Assembly (NCBI RefSeq): GCF_947500985.1
Contig: NZ_CANMTX010000002.1
Span: 62,001-126,000, forward strand
Reading direction: 5' to 3'
Length of the DNA stretch: 64,000 nt
From: an uncultured Maribacter sp.
GTDB taxonomy: Bacteria > Bacteroidota > Bacteroidia > Flavobacteriales > Flavobacteriaceae
The translations under genes were made by a program, and so were the position numbers. The stretch's first letter is position 1. Every line of letters begins with the position of its first letter. Of the stretch, positions 54,932-64,000 are shown piece by piece. The notes under the pieces were generated by a model. The model saw only the letters and a program-made list of their open reading frames with translations. It searched no databases and was not told the DNA's origin.

Positions 54932-57154
54932 TTGACAGCTAAAAAGCATAATAATTCAAACTTTATAGCCACGCTTCCAAAGAATTTATTTTCTGGTTTC
55001 GTTGTTTCATTAATAGCCTTACCTCTTGGGTTGGGGCTTGCTCTTGCGAGCGAGGCACCACCTATATCAGGTATTATCGCTGCAGTTGTTGGCGGTATTG
55101 TTGTGTCGATTCTTGGAGGCTCTAATGTAACCATTACAGGACCTGGAAATGGCTTGGTCATTGTCCTTTTAGGTGCTATTACAACCCTTGGCGTTGGTGA
55201 TCTTTATGCTGGGTATTTATTTACACTTGCGGCCATTGTTTTTTCAGGAATTCTAATGTTATTACTAGGGTTTCTAAAAATGGGGCGACTAGCAGATTTC
55301 TTCCCTGCATCGGCTATTGAAGGCATGTTAGCTGCCATTGGTTTAGGTATTCTAGCCAAACAATTCCATATTATGATCGGGCATAATAATGAACATGGTA
55401 GTATTATTCTTCTGTTGTTACAGATTCCAGAGGGAATAATGGCTCTTTATCAAAACTATCATATAGAAGAACTTATCGCTGCAGCTATAGGTGTAATTGC
55501 CCTATTAATTATGGCGAATTACTCTAAAATCAGAAATAAATATTTACATCTGATACCGGCACCCATGTGGATTCTAATTTTGTCTGTAGGGTTCAGTTAC
55601 ATATTTGTTTCATTGGGACTACCTTACCCTTTACAAGAAGAATTTTTGGTTAATATACCAGACAACGTATTGTCGAACTTGGCTTTTCCTGATTTTTCAA
55701 AAGCTTTAGACCTTGATTTCATAACTACCGTTTTTGCCATTACCCTTATAGCAAGTATAGAATCATTATTGAGTATAAAGGCGGTAGACAAACTTGACCC
55801 AGAACGAAGAAGATCAAATGTAAACAAGGATCTTAAAGCTCTTGGGCTTGCCACATCGCTTAGTGGATTGGTAGGAGGGCTTAACGTTGTAACCGTTATT
55901 GCTAGAAGTTCTGTCAATGTTAATAATGGCGCTACGAACAGATCTGCAAATATTTTTCATGCCTTATTTCTGGTCATTTTTGTATTGCTTTTTCAAGACC
56001 AATTAAGACGAATTCCTTTAGCTGCCTTGGCGGCGATATTAGTGTTTACCGGTTATAAACTTGCGACTCCGAAAAATCTACAAAAAGTTGCTCGCATCGG
56101 TAAAGAACAGATTATTATATTTTTAGCCACTCTTTTGACCACATTGTTTACCAACCTAATATCAGGTATTGCGATGGGTATATTGGTTACTTTCATTATT
56201 CATGTAGTATTGAATAGAAGTTTATCTCTTTTTATAAATCATTTGACCAAGCCAAATATTTTAATGTTTAAAGAGAAAGATGCCGGTAATTATTATATCA
56301 GCGTTAAGTATTTTGCCACTTTTCTTAATTTTTATAAACTAAAGAATAAGCTAGATATCATCCCAGAAAATGAAAGTGTTATATTAGATTTTTCGAACTG
56401 TAGCTTTGTAGATCATACGGTTATGGAGGGTTTAGAAAACTATGTAGATACATTTACAAAAAAAGAGGGGAGTATTGAAATTATAGGTTTGGACAAGCAT
56501 GGTGCCGACTCTAAGCACCCGTTTGCTATTAGAAAAATATTACCGTTCAACAAACTAGGTTCTATAGAAAAATACTTTACCAAAAGACAGCGCCTTTTAA
56601 AGACAATGGCAAAGGAATATCAATGGTCTTATGAGCCAAAAAGGTCTGATAAAACTAAGTTTTTAAACAAGTTTATTTTCTTTAAAAATAGAAGAGTTCC
56701 TTACTTCTACAACAGCTTTTACGATAACACCAAAACCTTTCATATGTTTGATGTAGAATTTAACGAAGGGGAGTTTATTGCCAAAGAAGTGGTTAAAACT
56801 ACTATTCTACATATTAAACTGAAACATAAAATTCCCGTATTTTCTTTGGACAAAGAAGGGCTTTTAGATTTTGTATACGGCATGGCGGGGTTTAAAGATA
56901 TAGAATTAGAAAACCATCAAGATTTTAATAAACGTTTTTTCTTAAGTGGAGAGAATACCGAAGACATTCACGATTTGTTTACCAATGAACTTATTCTATT
57001 CTTAGAAAGCAACCCCTATTATCACATAGAAACCAATGGTACTTCTATCTTAATTCTTAAAAAAGAACGTTTATTAAGTGTTAAAGAGATAAAGGCGATG
57101 CTCTATTTCGGTAAACAACTCAATCAGCTTCTTTGTGATAGCGTAACTGTTTAG
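54932..57154 (+). CDS. SulP-family anion transporter with STAS domain and long C-terminal extension
   Basis: The 740-residue protein has 10-12 membrane spans, SulP motifs (GLALASEAPPISGIIAAVVG, VTITGPGNGLVIV) and a STAS domain (about 480-530, ENESVILDFSNCSFVDHTVM). After it comes a ~200-residue extension of unknown fold, beginning near KRQRLLKTMAKEYQWSYEP. It may carry bicarbonate, sulfate or another anion across the inner membrane; specificity is not visible. Start is TTG, 2 bases after the Usp stop, so the two are coupled. Confidence 0.85.
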   Translation: MTAKKHNNSNFIATLPKNLFSGFVVSLIALPLGLGLALASEAPPISGIIAAVVGGIVVSILGGSNVTITGPGNGLVIVLLGAITTLGVGDLYAGYLFTLAAIVFSGILMLLLGFLKMGRLADFFPASAIEGMLAAIGLGILAKQFHIMIGHNNEHGSIILLLLQIPEGIMALYQNYHIEELIAAAIGVIALLIMANYSKIRNKYLHLIPAPMWILILSVGFSYIFVSLGLPYPLQEEFLVNIPDNVLSNLAFPDFSKALDLDFITTVFAITLIASIESLLSIKAVDKLDPERRRSNVNKDLKALGLATSLSGLVGGLNVVTVIARSSVNVNNGATNRSANIFHALFLVIFVLLFQDQLRRIPLAALAAILVFTGYKLATPKNLQKVARIGKEQIIIFLATLLTTLFTNLISGIAMGILVTFIIHVVLNRSLSLFINHLTKPNILMFKEKDAGNYYISVKYFATFLNFYKLKNKLDIIPENESVILDFSNCSFVDHTVMEGLENYVDTFTKKEGSIEIIGLDKHGADSKHPFAIRKILPFNKLGSIEKYFTKRQRLLKTMAKEYQWSYEPKRSDKTKFLNKFIFFKNRRVPYFYNSFYDNTKTFHMFDVEFNEGEFIAKEVVKTTILHIKLKHKIPVFSLDKEGLLDFVYGMAGFKDIELENHQDFNKRFFLSGENTEDIHDLFTNELILFLESNPYYHIETNGTSILILKKERLLSVKEIKAMLYFGKQLNQLLCDSVTV

Positions 57155-57444
57155 TATTGTTTTGTTTCATGTTAGTAGCCAAAATCACCATATTTAAGCT
57201 GATTTTACCACTAATTAGTTAAACAGTTTTAATCGTTACTTTTAAAAAGTCTAATTTCTAAAGAGACTATCATCTAGTGCGTAGATGGTAAGTGTATTAG
57301 TTACACTAAAATAAATCTTACAAAACACGAAGAAAAAACCTCTTTATAAGAGCGACTTTTTTAACTTAGTATATCTTGATGGTTTAAGCTGTTATTATCA
57401 ATGCTAAAGTGTTAAGTGATATTGTATAATATATATTAATAAAA

Positions 57445-60400
57445 ATGTCTGATACCAACACCCGGTCTATCTTTAAAAACCCAGTATTTTATGGGTTTTT
57501 TGCATTTTTAATCGTGTTAATTATAACTCAATTCGTTGCCTTTCAAAAACACCAGCTTCATCAAAAAACAGAACAACAAGAAATTGAGCAACGTGTTTCT
57601 AAATTAAAAATAGACTTACAAGATATATTGAGCCAAAGCTTTAATGCTACGCAAACCCTAGCCTTTATAGTTGAACACTATGGTATACCTAATGATTTTG
57701 ATAGTGTAGCTCAACTGCTATTAAATAGTAACAATAGTATTGATGCATTAGAACTAGTAAATAAAGAAGGTGTAATAACACATGTATACCCCTTAAAAGG
57801 AAATGAGGTTTTAGGATTGAACATTTTAAATGATCCGGATAATAAATTTGGTGCTAGAACTACAATAGAAAAAAAAGACTACTACACCGCCGGACCAATT
57901 TATTTGAAACAAGGGGGTTCAGGAGTAATTGGTCGTAGACCATTATATAAAAATGGAGAATTTAATGGTTTTGTGGCGGCAGTAGTACGTTTGACCACAG
58001 TAATTAATGCTGTGCAATTAGACTCCATTGATAATAAGCATTTTTCGTATCAATTAGTAAAAATCAATTCTGACCAAACAGAAGAAACCTTTTATTCTTC
58101 TAAAAATATTTCTAAAAAAGGTGCTACAACCTTACCACTTACTACTAGCCAAGGAGAGTGGAAATTATATGTTTATTTGAATAATAGCAATGCCAATTCA
58201 ACCACCGTATTATTTGCTGTTTTAGGCATATTACTATCTTTAGTATGTGGTATTCTCTCATGGTTTCTAATGAGACAGCCCACAAAATTAAATAAGCTAG
58301 TTGATGAAAAAACAGCATTATTAAAATTAAGTCAAGAGAGGTATAGGTTACTAATAGAAGAGGCTTCTGATATTATTATTTTAAGTGACTTTGATGGTAA
58401 TATTCTAGAGATCAACCCTTATGGTATTCAGTTATTTGGCTACACCAAAGAAGAATTGTTAACCAAAAACTTAAAAGAACTTGTAACACCTGAAGAGTCT
58501 AACCAACAACAGGCTCGTTTTTCTGAAATGAGAGAAGGTAAAACGGTACGTTTAGAAAGAAGATTGGTAAAAAAAGACAAAACTTTATTTTACGGAGAGG
58601 TTTGTGCCAAAAAATTAAATGAGACAACCGTTTTAGGTATTATCAGAGATGTTACCGAAAGAAAGGAGCTTGAATTAGCAGCCGAAGAAAACTTGGTAAA
58701 ATTCAGTAAAGCATATAATAATCGTTTTGTCGGCATGGTTATTAAAGACCATAATAATCGTTTCGTAGATGCCAATTCTTATTTTTTAGATTTAATAGGT
58801 TATTCCTTAGAAGAAATTAAGGGTAAAACCATTCCTGAACTTGGTTTAATTCATATTGATGAAACGTTAAAAACAAATCCTATTCTCAATGCTTTTACAT
58901 GTTCCGATAGGGTAGACAAAATTGAGGTTGAATTCATATCTAAAAAAGGTAGAAAATTACATTTAATTACGTCAATTGAGCCCTTTGAATATTTAGGTAA
59001 AAAACTAAGTCTAAGTACCTATATAGATCAAACCGAAACAAAAAAAGCCAACCAGGAAATTTTAAAAAGCGAGAAAAAATATAAACAACTTACTGAACGT
59101 ATTTCAGATGCATTTGTCGCTTTTGATCATGAATGGTGCTTTATTGATATTAATGCTAAAGCTGCTAAGTTAGTAGGTATAAACATTGAAGAAATGCTTG
59201 GCAAAAACGTTTGGGATGAATTTCCCGAATTTAAAAATTCTGAAGCCCAAACTATTTTCAAAAATGTTATGGCAAAGCAAGATTATACCTATTTTGAACA
59301 ATATCACGAGAAATTTGATTTATGGATTGAAAATCACCTTTACCCATCGCCAAACGGTCTTTCTATATACTTTAGAGATATTACCAGTAGTAAAAAAGCT
59401 GACCAAGAAAAACAAAAATTAATTTCTGTAATTGAAAATAGCCCTGGATTTATTGGCTTGGCAACTTTAACAGGAGAGCCTTTGTTTATTAATGATGCAG
59501 GTAAAAAAATGGTAAATTTACCTAGTGATGTTAATTTTAAAAACACCACAATATTTGATTATTTTAAAGATGATTATAAAGACATTATAGAGCATACCCA
59601 ATTGCCGACCATAATAGAAAAAGGTCTTTGGACAGGAGAGGTGCCTCTTAAAAATTTTAAAACTAAAACAACAATTCCCCTAGAATTTTCTGGCTTCTTA
59701 ATCAAAGACAAAACAACTAACCAACCAATTGCGATAGGTGCTATTGGTTTTGATTTAAGAGAAAGTAAAAAAACTCAGAAAGAAATTCTTGAATTACAAG
59801 GCAAAATGGACGCTGCCATACGAATTGGTAAAATTGGATATTGGGATTTTGACATAAAAACCGAATCATTTATTTGTTCTCCTTTAATGTACATTATTTA
59901 TGATTTGGAGCCAGATGCAACTTTAACGATAGCATATCTTGAAACTATTATTCATCCAGAAGATCTAGAATTGCATCGACAAAATGTAAAAGCTATAATT
60001 ATTGACAAAATTTCCCATGCCTTTACATACAGAATAATCGCTAAAAACGGCTCTATCAAATATTTAATGGTTGATGTTGAAGTTATTAGAGACCCCGATA
60101 ATTTGGCGGTTACCTTTAGAGGTACCGTAATAGATATAACGAAACAGAAAAAGGCAGATTTTGAGATAATCGATCTAAAAAATAAGATGGATATTGCCAT
60201 GCGCATTGGCAAAATTGGTTATTGGGATTATAATTTTAGTACAGAAAAATTTTATTGGTCACCAAGATTGTACGCTATATATGATGTAGACCCAAATACC
60301 GAAATAACTTTAGCATTTATAGAAAGCTTAATGCACCCAGATGATTTAGAAAGCCACAGAAAGCTGCTAAAAAGTGTAACGTTTGATGTTGATACGTATT

Positions 60401-62010
60401 CTATTTCATATAGAATAATTCAAAAAGACGGCTCTTTTAAATACATACTTGCAGAAATGGAGGTTGTTAGAGCTGAAGATAAATCACCTATTAAATATAG
60501 GGGTACTATCATTGATATCACAAAGCAAAAAGAAGCTGATAACGAAATACTCTCGCTACAGTCTAAAATGGATGCTGCTATACGAATTGGTAAGTTCGGA
60601 TATTGGTATTGGGACATGAGTGGCGATGTTATCGAGTGGTCAAAAGAAATGTATGTCATTCATGAAGTTGACCCAAACACTGTAATGACCCCAACTTTAT
60701 TAAGAGAGATTATTTATAAAGAAGATCTTGGTCTTGTAGACACTAAACTTTCAAAAATTAAAGATGAAGACAATACAAATCCAAATTACTATAGAATTCA
60801 ATTAAAAGATAAATCAATTAAATACTTTTTAGCTTATTCTGAAGTAGAATATAACGATAATGGTGAACCTATTATATATCGTGGTACTTCTATGGATATT
60901 ACCAAAAACGTATTAGCAGAAGAGGCATTAAAAGAAAGCCAAGAGAAATTCTCTAAAGCCTTTCAAACGAACCTTATGGGTATGCTTATTTTAGACGAAC
61001 AAAGACAGGTAATTGATGCTAATGAAACTGCATATTCCATTTTAGAAACCTCCAAGAAAAAATTAATTGGTAAAATAATTTTAGAATCTAAAGAGATTAC
61101 CATCAATTTAAAGGAGCGAAAAAGACTTTGGAAAAAACTTATTAATGAAGGTGAAATTATAAACGAAGAATATAAAATTGAACTTAAAAACGGAGTGAAG
61201 AAAACCCTTATAATGTCTATTGCCCCACTGCGCTTGAAAGATCAAAATAGTTATTTGGTCAATATTTTTGATGACTCAAAAAGAAAAGAGGCAGAGGGTA
61301 ATTTAGAGACCCAATTTCATGAACTTCAAAAGACAAATTCAGAATTAGACAGTTTTGTTTACAGCGCTTCTCATGAGTTAAGAGCCCCTTTATCTTCTGT
61401 ATTAGGACTAATTCAACTAATACAGATTGAAGATATTGACCCAAAGTTATTTCAACATTTAAATATGATGAAAAAATCTATCGAAAGATTAGATGACTTT
61501 ATCAAAGATATTATCGAATATTCTAGAAATAAACATCTAACCCTTAAGTTAGATTCTATAAATTTTAGTACTTTAATCGAACATTCTCTTGAGAGTTTAT
61601 GGTATTTAGAAAACACCAATAAAATAAACATAAAAGTCAGTGTTAGTGATAATGTAAAATTTGTATCAGATAGTAAGAGAATTTCAATTATATTGAATAA
61701 TTTTATATCTAACGCAATTAAATATCATGATGTTTCTAATAATGATGCCGCTATTTGGATCCAAGTAAAAACCAACAAAAAAGAAGCGGTTTTAATTATA
61801 AAAGATAACGGTGTTGGTATGGAAGATGACCAACTAGAAAAGATATTTGAAATGTTTTACAGGGTATCTTCTAAGGTAATGGGATCTGGTATTGGGCTGT
61901 TTATTGTAAAAGAAGTACTGTCTAAATTGAATGGAACAATAGATGTAAAATCGAAAATAGGTGAAGGATCAACGTTTACTTTAAAAATACCAAATGAATC
62001 AGGTAAATAA
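57445..62010 (+). CDS. CHASE/multi-PAS sensor histidine kinase (1521 aa)
   Basis: Domains in order: a membrane span (about 13-31), an extracytoplasmic CHASE-like sensor (about 70-225, LELVNKEGVITHVYPLKGN, SGVIGRRPLYKNG), a second span (about 253-277), six or seven PAS domains, of which three in tandem (about 785-1155) are near-repeats of one another, a HisKA domain with H1310 (SASHELRAPL), and a HATPase (NFISNAIKYH, DNGVGMEDDQ, GSGIGLFIVKE). The receiver protein gene follows 4 bases downstream. The signal is not known. The three repeated PAS units share KMDAAIRIGKIGYW-type openings. Confidence 0.9.
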   Translation: MSDTNTRSIFKNPVFYGFFAFLIVLIITQFVAFQKHQLHQKTEQQEIEQRVSKLKIDLQDILSQSFNATQTLAFIVEHYGIPNDFDSVAQLLLNSNNSIDALELVNKEGVITHVYPLKGNEVLGLNILNDPDNKFGARTTIEKKDYYTAGPIYLKQGGSGVIGRRPLYKNGEFNGFVAAVVRLTTVINAVQLDSIDNKHFSYQLVKINSDQTEETFYSSKNISKKGATTLPLTTSQGEWKLYVYLNNSNANSTTVLFAVLGILLSLVCGILSWFLMRQPTKLNKLVDEKTALLKLSQERYRLLIEEASDIIILSDFDGNILEINPYGIQLFGYTKEELLTKNLKELVTPEESNQQQARFSEMREGKTVRLERRLVKKDKTLFYGEVCAKKLNETTVLGIIRDVTERKELELAAEENLVKFSKAYNNRFVGMVIKDHNNRFVDANSYFLDLIGYSLEEIKGKTIPELGLIHIDETLKTNPILNAFTCSDRVDKIEVEFISKKGRKLHLITSIEPFEYLGKKLSLSTYIDQTETKKANQEILKSEKKYKQLTERISDAFVAFDHEWCFIDINAKAAKLVGINIEEMLGKNVWDEFPEFKNSEAQTIFKNVMAKQDYTYFEQYHEKFDLWIENHLYPSPNGLSIYFRDITSSKKADQEKQKLISVIENSPGFIGLATLTGEPLFINDAGKKMVNLPSDVNFKNTTIFDYFKDDYKDIIEHTQLPTIIEKGLWTGEVPLKNFKTKTTIPLEFSGFLIKDKTTNQPIAIGAIGFDLRESKKTQKEILELQGKMDAAIRIGKIGYWDFDIKTESFICSPLMYIIYDLEPDATLTIAYLETIIHPEDLELHRQNVKAIIIDKISHAFTYRIIAKNGSIKYLMVDVEVIRDPDNLAVTFRGTVIDITKQKKADFEIIDLKNKMDIAMRIGKIGYWDYNFSTEKFYWSPRLYAIYDVDPNTEITLAFIESLMHPDDLESHRKLLKSVTFDVDTYSISYRIIQKDGSFKYILAEMEVVRAEDKSPIKYRGTIIDITKQKEADNEILSLQSKMDAAIRIGKFGYWYWDMSGDVIEWSKEMYVIHEVDPNTVMTPTLLREIIYKEDLGLVDTKLSKIKDEDNTNPNYYRIQLKDKSIKYFLAYSEVEYNDNGEPIIYRGTSMDITKNVLAEEALKESQEKFSKAFQTNLMGMLILDEQRQVIDANETAYSILETSKKKLIGKIILESKEITINLKERKRLWKKLINEGEIINEEYKIELKNGVKKTLIMSIAPLRLKDQNSYLVNIFDDSKRKEAEGNLETQFHELQKTNSELDSFVYSASHELRAPLSSVLGLIQLIQIEDIDPKLFQHLNMMKKSIERLDDFIKDIIEYSRNKHLTLKLDSINFSTLIEHSLESLWYLENTNKINIKVSVSDNVKFVSDSKRISIILNNFISNAIKYHDVSNNDAAIWIQVKTNKKEAVLIIKDNGVGMEDDQLEKIFEMFYRVSSKVMGSGIGLFIVKEVLSKLNGTIDVKSKIGEGSTFTLKIPNESGK

Positions 62011-62014
62011 TAAT

Positions 62015-62413
62015 ATGGCTAAGGATATAAATATTTTATTGATTGACGATTCGGATGTGGATAATTTCATAAATAAAGCCATTATTTCGAAAGAGGACAA
62101 TATTTCACAAATTACTACCATGACCTCTGGGCATGAAGCGCTAGCTCATTTAAACAGTATTGTAGACGATACCGAAGCATACCCTGATGTTATTTTCTTG
62201 GATATTAAAATGCCAAGAATGAACGGATTCGAGTTTTTAGATGAATATGTTAAGTTACCAGGCTCACTTACTAATCACTGCAAAATATATATATTAAGTT
62301 CTTCGATAGATACTTTAGATTCTGAAAAAGGAAAAGACTATCCTGTTGTTAACAAACATTTGATCAAACCTTTGGCGCACCATATTATTGGTGATTTATT
62401 GCGAGAAGATTAG
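62015..62413 (+). CDS. single-domain response regulator (receiver only)
   Basis: The 132-residue receiver has acidic residues D11/D12 (LLIDDSDVDNF), phospho-acceptor D63 (IFLDIKMPRMNG) and a conserved Lys (HLIKPL). It has no output domain, so it may relay phosphate or act by protein contact. The ATG at 62015 follows the kinase stop by 4 bases; an upstream ATG at 61994 inside the kinase gene would add seven unneeded residues. Confidence 0.88.
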   Translation: MAKDINILLIDDSDVDNFINKAIISKEDNISQITTMTSGHEALAHLNSIVDDTEAYPDVIFLDIKMPRMNGFEFLDEYVKLPGSLTNHCKIYILSSSIDTLDSEKGKDYPVVNKHLIKPLAHHIIGDLLRED

Positions 62414-62575
62414 TTTTTTGCATATTTGTTCAATCGTCTAAGCTCTAATACTTTTACAACTTATTTTCATTTAATACCACTTACACCTTCAATAAGTATT
62501 AATATTTTAAAGGTTAAATGATAATACTTTCTTAATAATTCTAGGATCTCATACACTTTTATTATTTTGCTCCTT

Positions 62576-63436
62576 ATGAAAATTTATCCTGTTGAAACCG
62601 GTAATTTTAAATTGGACGGTGGTGCTATGTTTGGCGTAGTTCCAAAGGTAATTTGGCAAAGAACAAATCCCGCAGACAACAACAATTTAATTGATATTGC
62701 AGCAAGAAGTCTTTTAATTGAAGATGGTGATAGGTTAATTTTAGTTGATACAGGCATGGGTAATAAACAGTCTGATCAATTTTTTGGCTATTACTATAAA
62801 TGGGGCGATTTTACCATAGATTCTTCTTTAAAAAAACATGGTTTTCATAGAGATGATATCACCGATGTTTTTTTAACCCATCTTCATTTTGATCATGTTG
62901 GTGGTGCCATTCAGTGGAACAGAGATAGAACCGGATATGAACCTGCCTTTAAAAATGCTAAATTTTGGACCAATGAAAAACATTGGAAATGGGCAACTGA
63001 ACCCAACCCAAGAGAAAAAGCTTCTTTCTTAACAGAGAACTTAATACCAATGCAAGAAAGTGGTCACCTGACTTTTATTAATCATACCGACGGCGAATTT
63101 TTAAAAAATAGTCCTCTAGGTTTTGGTATTCGTTTTGTAGACGGACATACAGAAAAGCAAATGCTACCGCAATTTTCATATCAAGGCAAGACCATTGCCT
63201 ATATGGCAGACCTTATACCTACCGTAGGTCATATTTCATTGCCTTATGTTATGGGGTATGATACTAGACCACTAATGACAATGACAGAAAAAAAGATGTT
63301 CTTGAACGAAGCTGCAGATAACAATTATTATCTGTTTTTTGAACATGATGCACATAATCAATTATGTACATTAAAGCACACAGAAAAAGGTGTTCGTTTG
63401 GATCAGGTTTATACGTTCAATGAACTCTTCAATTAA
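62576..63436 (+). CDS. MBL-fold metallohydrolase
   Basis: The 286-residue metallo-beta-lactamase-fold enzyme has HxHxDH (THLHFDHVGG), a Gly-rich segment (LVDTGMGN) and later metal ligands (GHTEKQM, DLIPTVGH, EHDAH). It probably hydrolyses a small ester, lactone or phosphodiester; substrate unknown. The start is ATG 62576; an earlier TTG at 62567 overlaps a -7-like element (TTATTTTG, 62562-62569). Confidence 0.85.
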   Translation: MKIYPVETGNFKLDGGAMFGVVPKVIWQRTNPADNNNLIDIAARSLLIEDGDRLILVDTGMGNKQSDQFFGYYYKWGDFTIDSSLKKHGFHRDDITDVFLTHLHFDHVGGAIQWNRDRTGYEPAFKNAKFWTNEKHWKWATEPNPREKASFLTENLIPMQESGHLTFINHTDGEFLKNSPLGFGIRFVDGHTEKQMLPQFSYQGKTIAYMADLIPTVGHISLPYVMGYDTRPLMTMTEKKMFLNEAADNNYYLFFEHDAHNQLCTLKHTEKGVRLDQVYTFNELFN

Positions 63437-63487
63437 CTATACACAATCATATTTAACTATAAATAAATTACAAAAAGTTACCCTAGT

Positions 63488-64000
63488 ATGACAAATACAT
63501 ATTTAAAATCAATCTTCGCATTATCAATAGCTGCGGTCTTAACCGGGTGTGGAAGCACAAAATCAGTTGGAGGAAGCGGACTAGTTCTTACTCCAGTTGA
63601 AAACATAGATGCTACGCCTTTAAAAATTTCTGATCTTACTACTAGTGAAAAGAATAACTGGGGACATTTAGATTTAGTTACAGATACTATACCTGGTATG
63701 AGTGTCGATAAAGCGTACAGCGAAATCATAAAAAATAGAAAAGGAACAAAAACAATTGTTGCCGTACTCGATTCTGGTATTGATTTAAATCACGAAGACC
63801 TTGTTAACGTATTATGGACAAATTCTAAAGAGAAAGCAGGTAATGGTATTGATGATGATGGTAACGGCTACATTGACGATATACACGGTTATAATTTCTT
63901 AGGCGAGTCATATAATGAGCAGTTAGAATATGTTCGTATGCTTCGTTTAAACATTGGTGACGCCGCTACGCTATCTAAAGCTAAAACTAAATTAGATGCT
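63488..64000 (+). CDS. subtilisin-like (S8) serine protease lipoprotein, 3' truncated by window
   Basis: The frame from ATG 63488 is open to the right edge (171 codons seen). The product has a lipoprotein signal (lipobox LTGC, C21), a short propeptide-like region and the start of an S8 domain: the catalytic Asp D95 in VAVLDSGIDLNHEDL, then a Gly/Asp-rich GIDDDGNGYIDD loop. The catalytic His and Ser are beyond the window. It should be a cell-surface or periplasmic protease. Confidence 0.88.
   Translation, partial: MTNTYLKSIFALSIAAVLTGCGSTKSVGGSGLVLTPVENIDATPLKISDLTTSEKNNWGHLDLVTDTIPGMSVDKAYSEIIKNRKGTKTIVAVLDSGIDLNHEDLVNVLWTNSKEKAGNGIDDDGNGYIDDIHGYNFLGESYNEQLEYVRMLRLNIGDAATLSKAKTKLDA

Noticed and set aside
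1..64000. Prophage, insertion sequence, integron or CRISPR array
   Set aside because: No transposase, integrase, phage structural gene or regularly spaced direct repeat was recognised anywhere in the window.

Overview
The window looks like chromosomal DNA from a marine-type member of the Flavobacteriaceae (Bacteroidota); I cannot name the genus. The evidence is AT-rich DNA, Bacteroidota -7 promoter elements (TAnnTTTG) close to start codons, several carboxypeptidase-regulatory/TonB-plug outer-membrane beta-barrel proteins, a PycTM-domain protein, LytS/LytTR regulators, SulP and cation/proton antiporter genes, and a dispersed repeat of a kind common in this family. I see no prophage, insertion sequence, CRISPR array or rRNA operon. 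The left edge cuts an aldehyde dehydrogenase gene and the right edge cuts a subtilisin-like lipoprotein protease gene.

The largest coherent unit is a nitrate-assimilation island (about 2.5-23.7 kb). Minus strand: rubredoxin-fused sulfite/nitrite-reductase-like protein, a fused nitrate reductase (molybdopterin domain plus NirB-type FAD domain plus Bfd-type [2Fe-2S] domain), a NarL-type response regulator, a beta-barrel porin, an NrtABCD-type nitrate ABC transporter, an Fnr-like regulator, a NarK-type transporter and uroporphyrinogen methyltransferase (cobA). Plus strand: nirB, nirD, a DUF4202 gene, a NarX-like histidine kinase and a siroheme-synthesis dehydrogenase. Together these cover nitrate uptake, two-step reduction to ammonium, siroheme supply and sensing. 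The non-coding gaps of this island carry many copies of the hexamer TACGTA, three times as the exact dyad TACGTA-N4-TACGTA upstream of nitrate reductase, narK-fnr and nirB. This is a probable operator family for the island.

From 23.7 to 31.5 kb come mixed genes: a NahK-like kinase, a TlpA-like thioredoxin, a run of small minus-strand genes around a CPBP protease, and a large M14 peptidase. A CAT-anticodon tRNA follows. From 32 to 40 kb come methylmalonyl-CoA epimerase, rbfA, an FtsX-type permease, two secreted 368-residue proteins of unknown function, dusB, and a three-gene operon pairing an Lgt-like membrane protein with a radical SAM protein that resembles archaeal tetraether-lipid synthase. 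From 40 to 51 kb, three paralogous outer-membrane proteins flank lepA; the third heads an operon with a LytS/LytTR two-component pair. From 51 to 64 kb: a Cys-rich lipoprotein, a cation/proton antiporter with a TrkA domain, a universal stress protein that lacks a normal start codon, a SulP transporter with a long C-terminal extension, a 1521-residue CHASE/multi-PAS histidine kinase with its receiver protein, and an MBL-fold hydrolase.

Points most worth follow-up: the TACGTA dyads and the Fnr-like regulator; the Lgt-like/radical-SAM/small-membrane-protein operon; the HD-PycTM protein standing without a visible cyclase; the ATC-start universal stress protein; and the rubredoxin-fused partner of the nitrate reductase.
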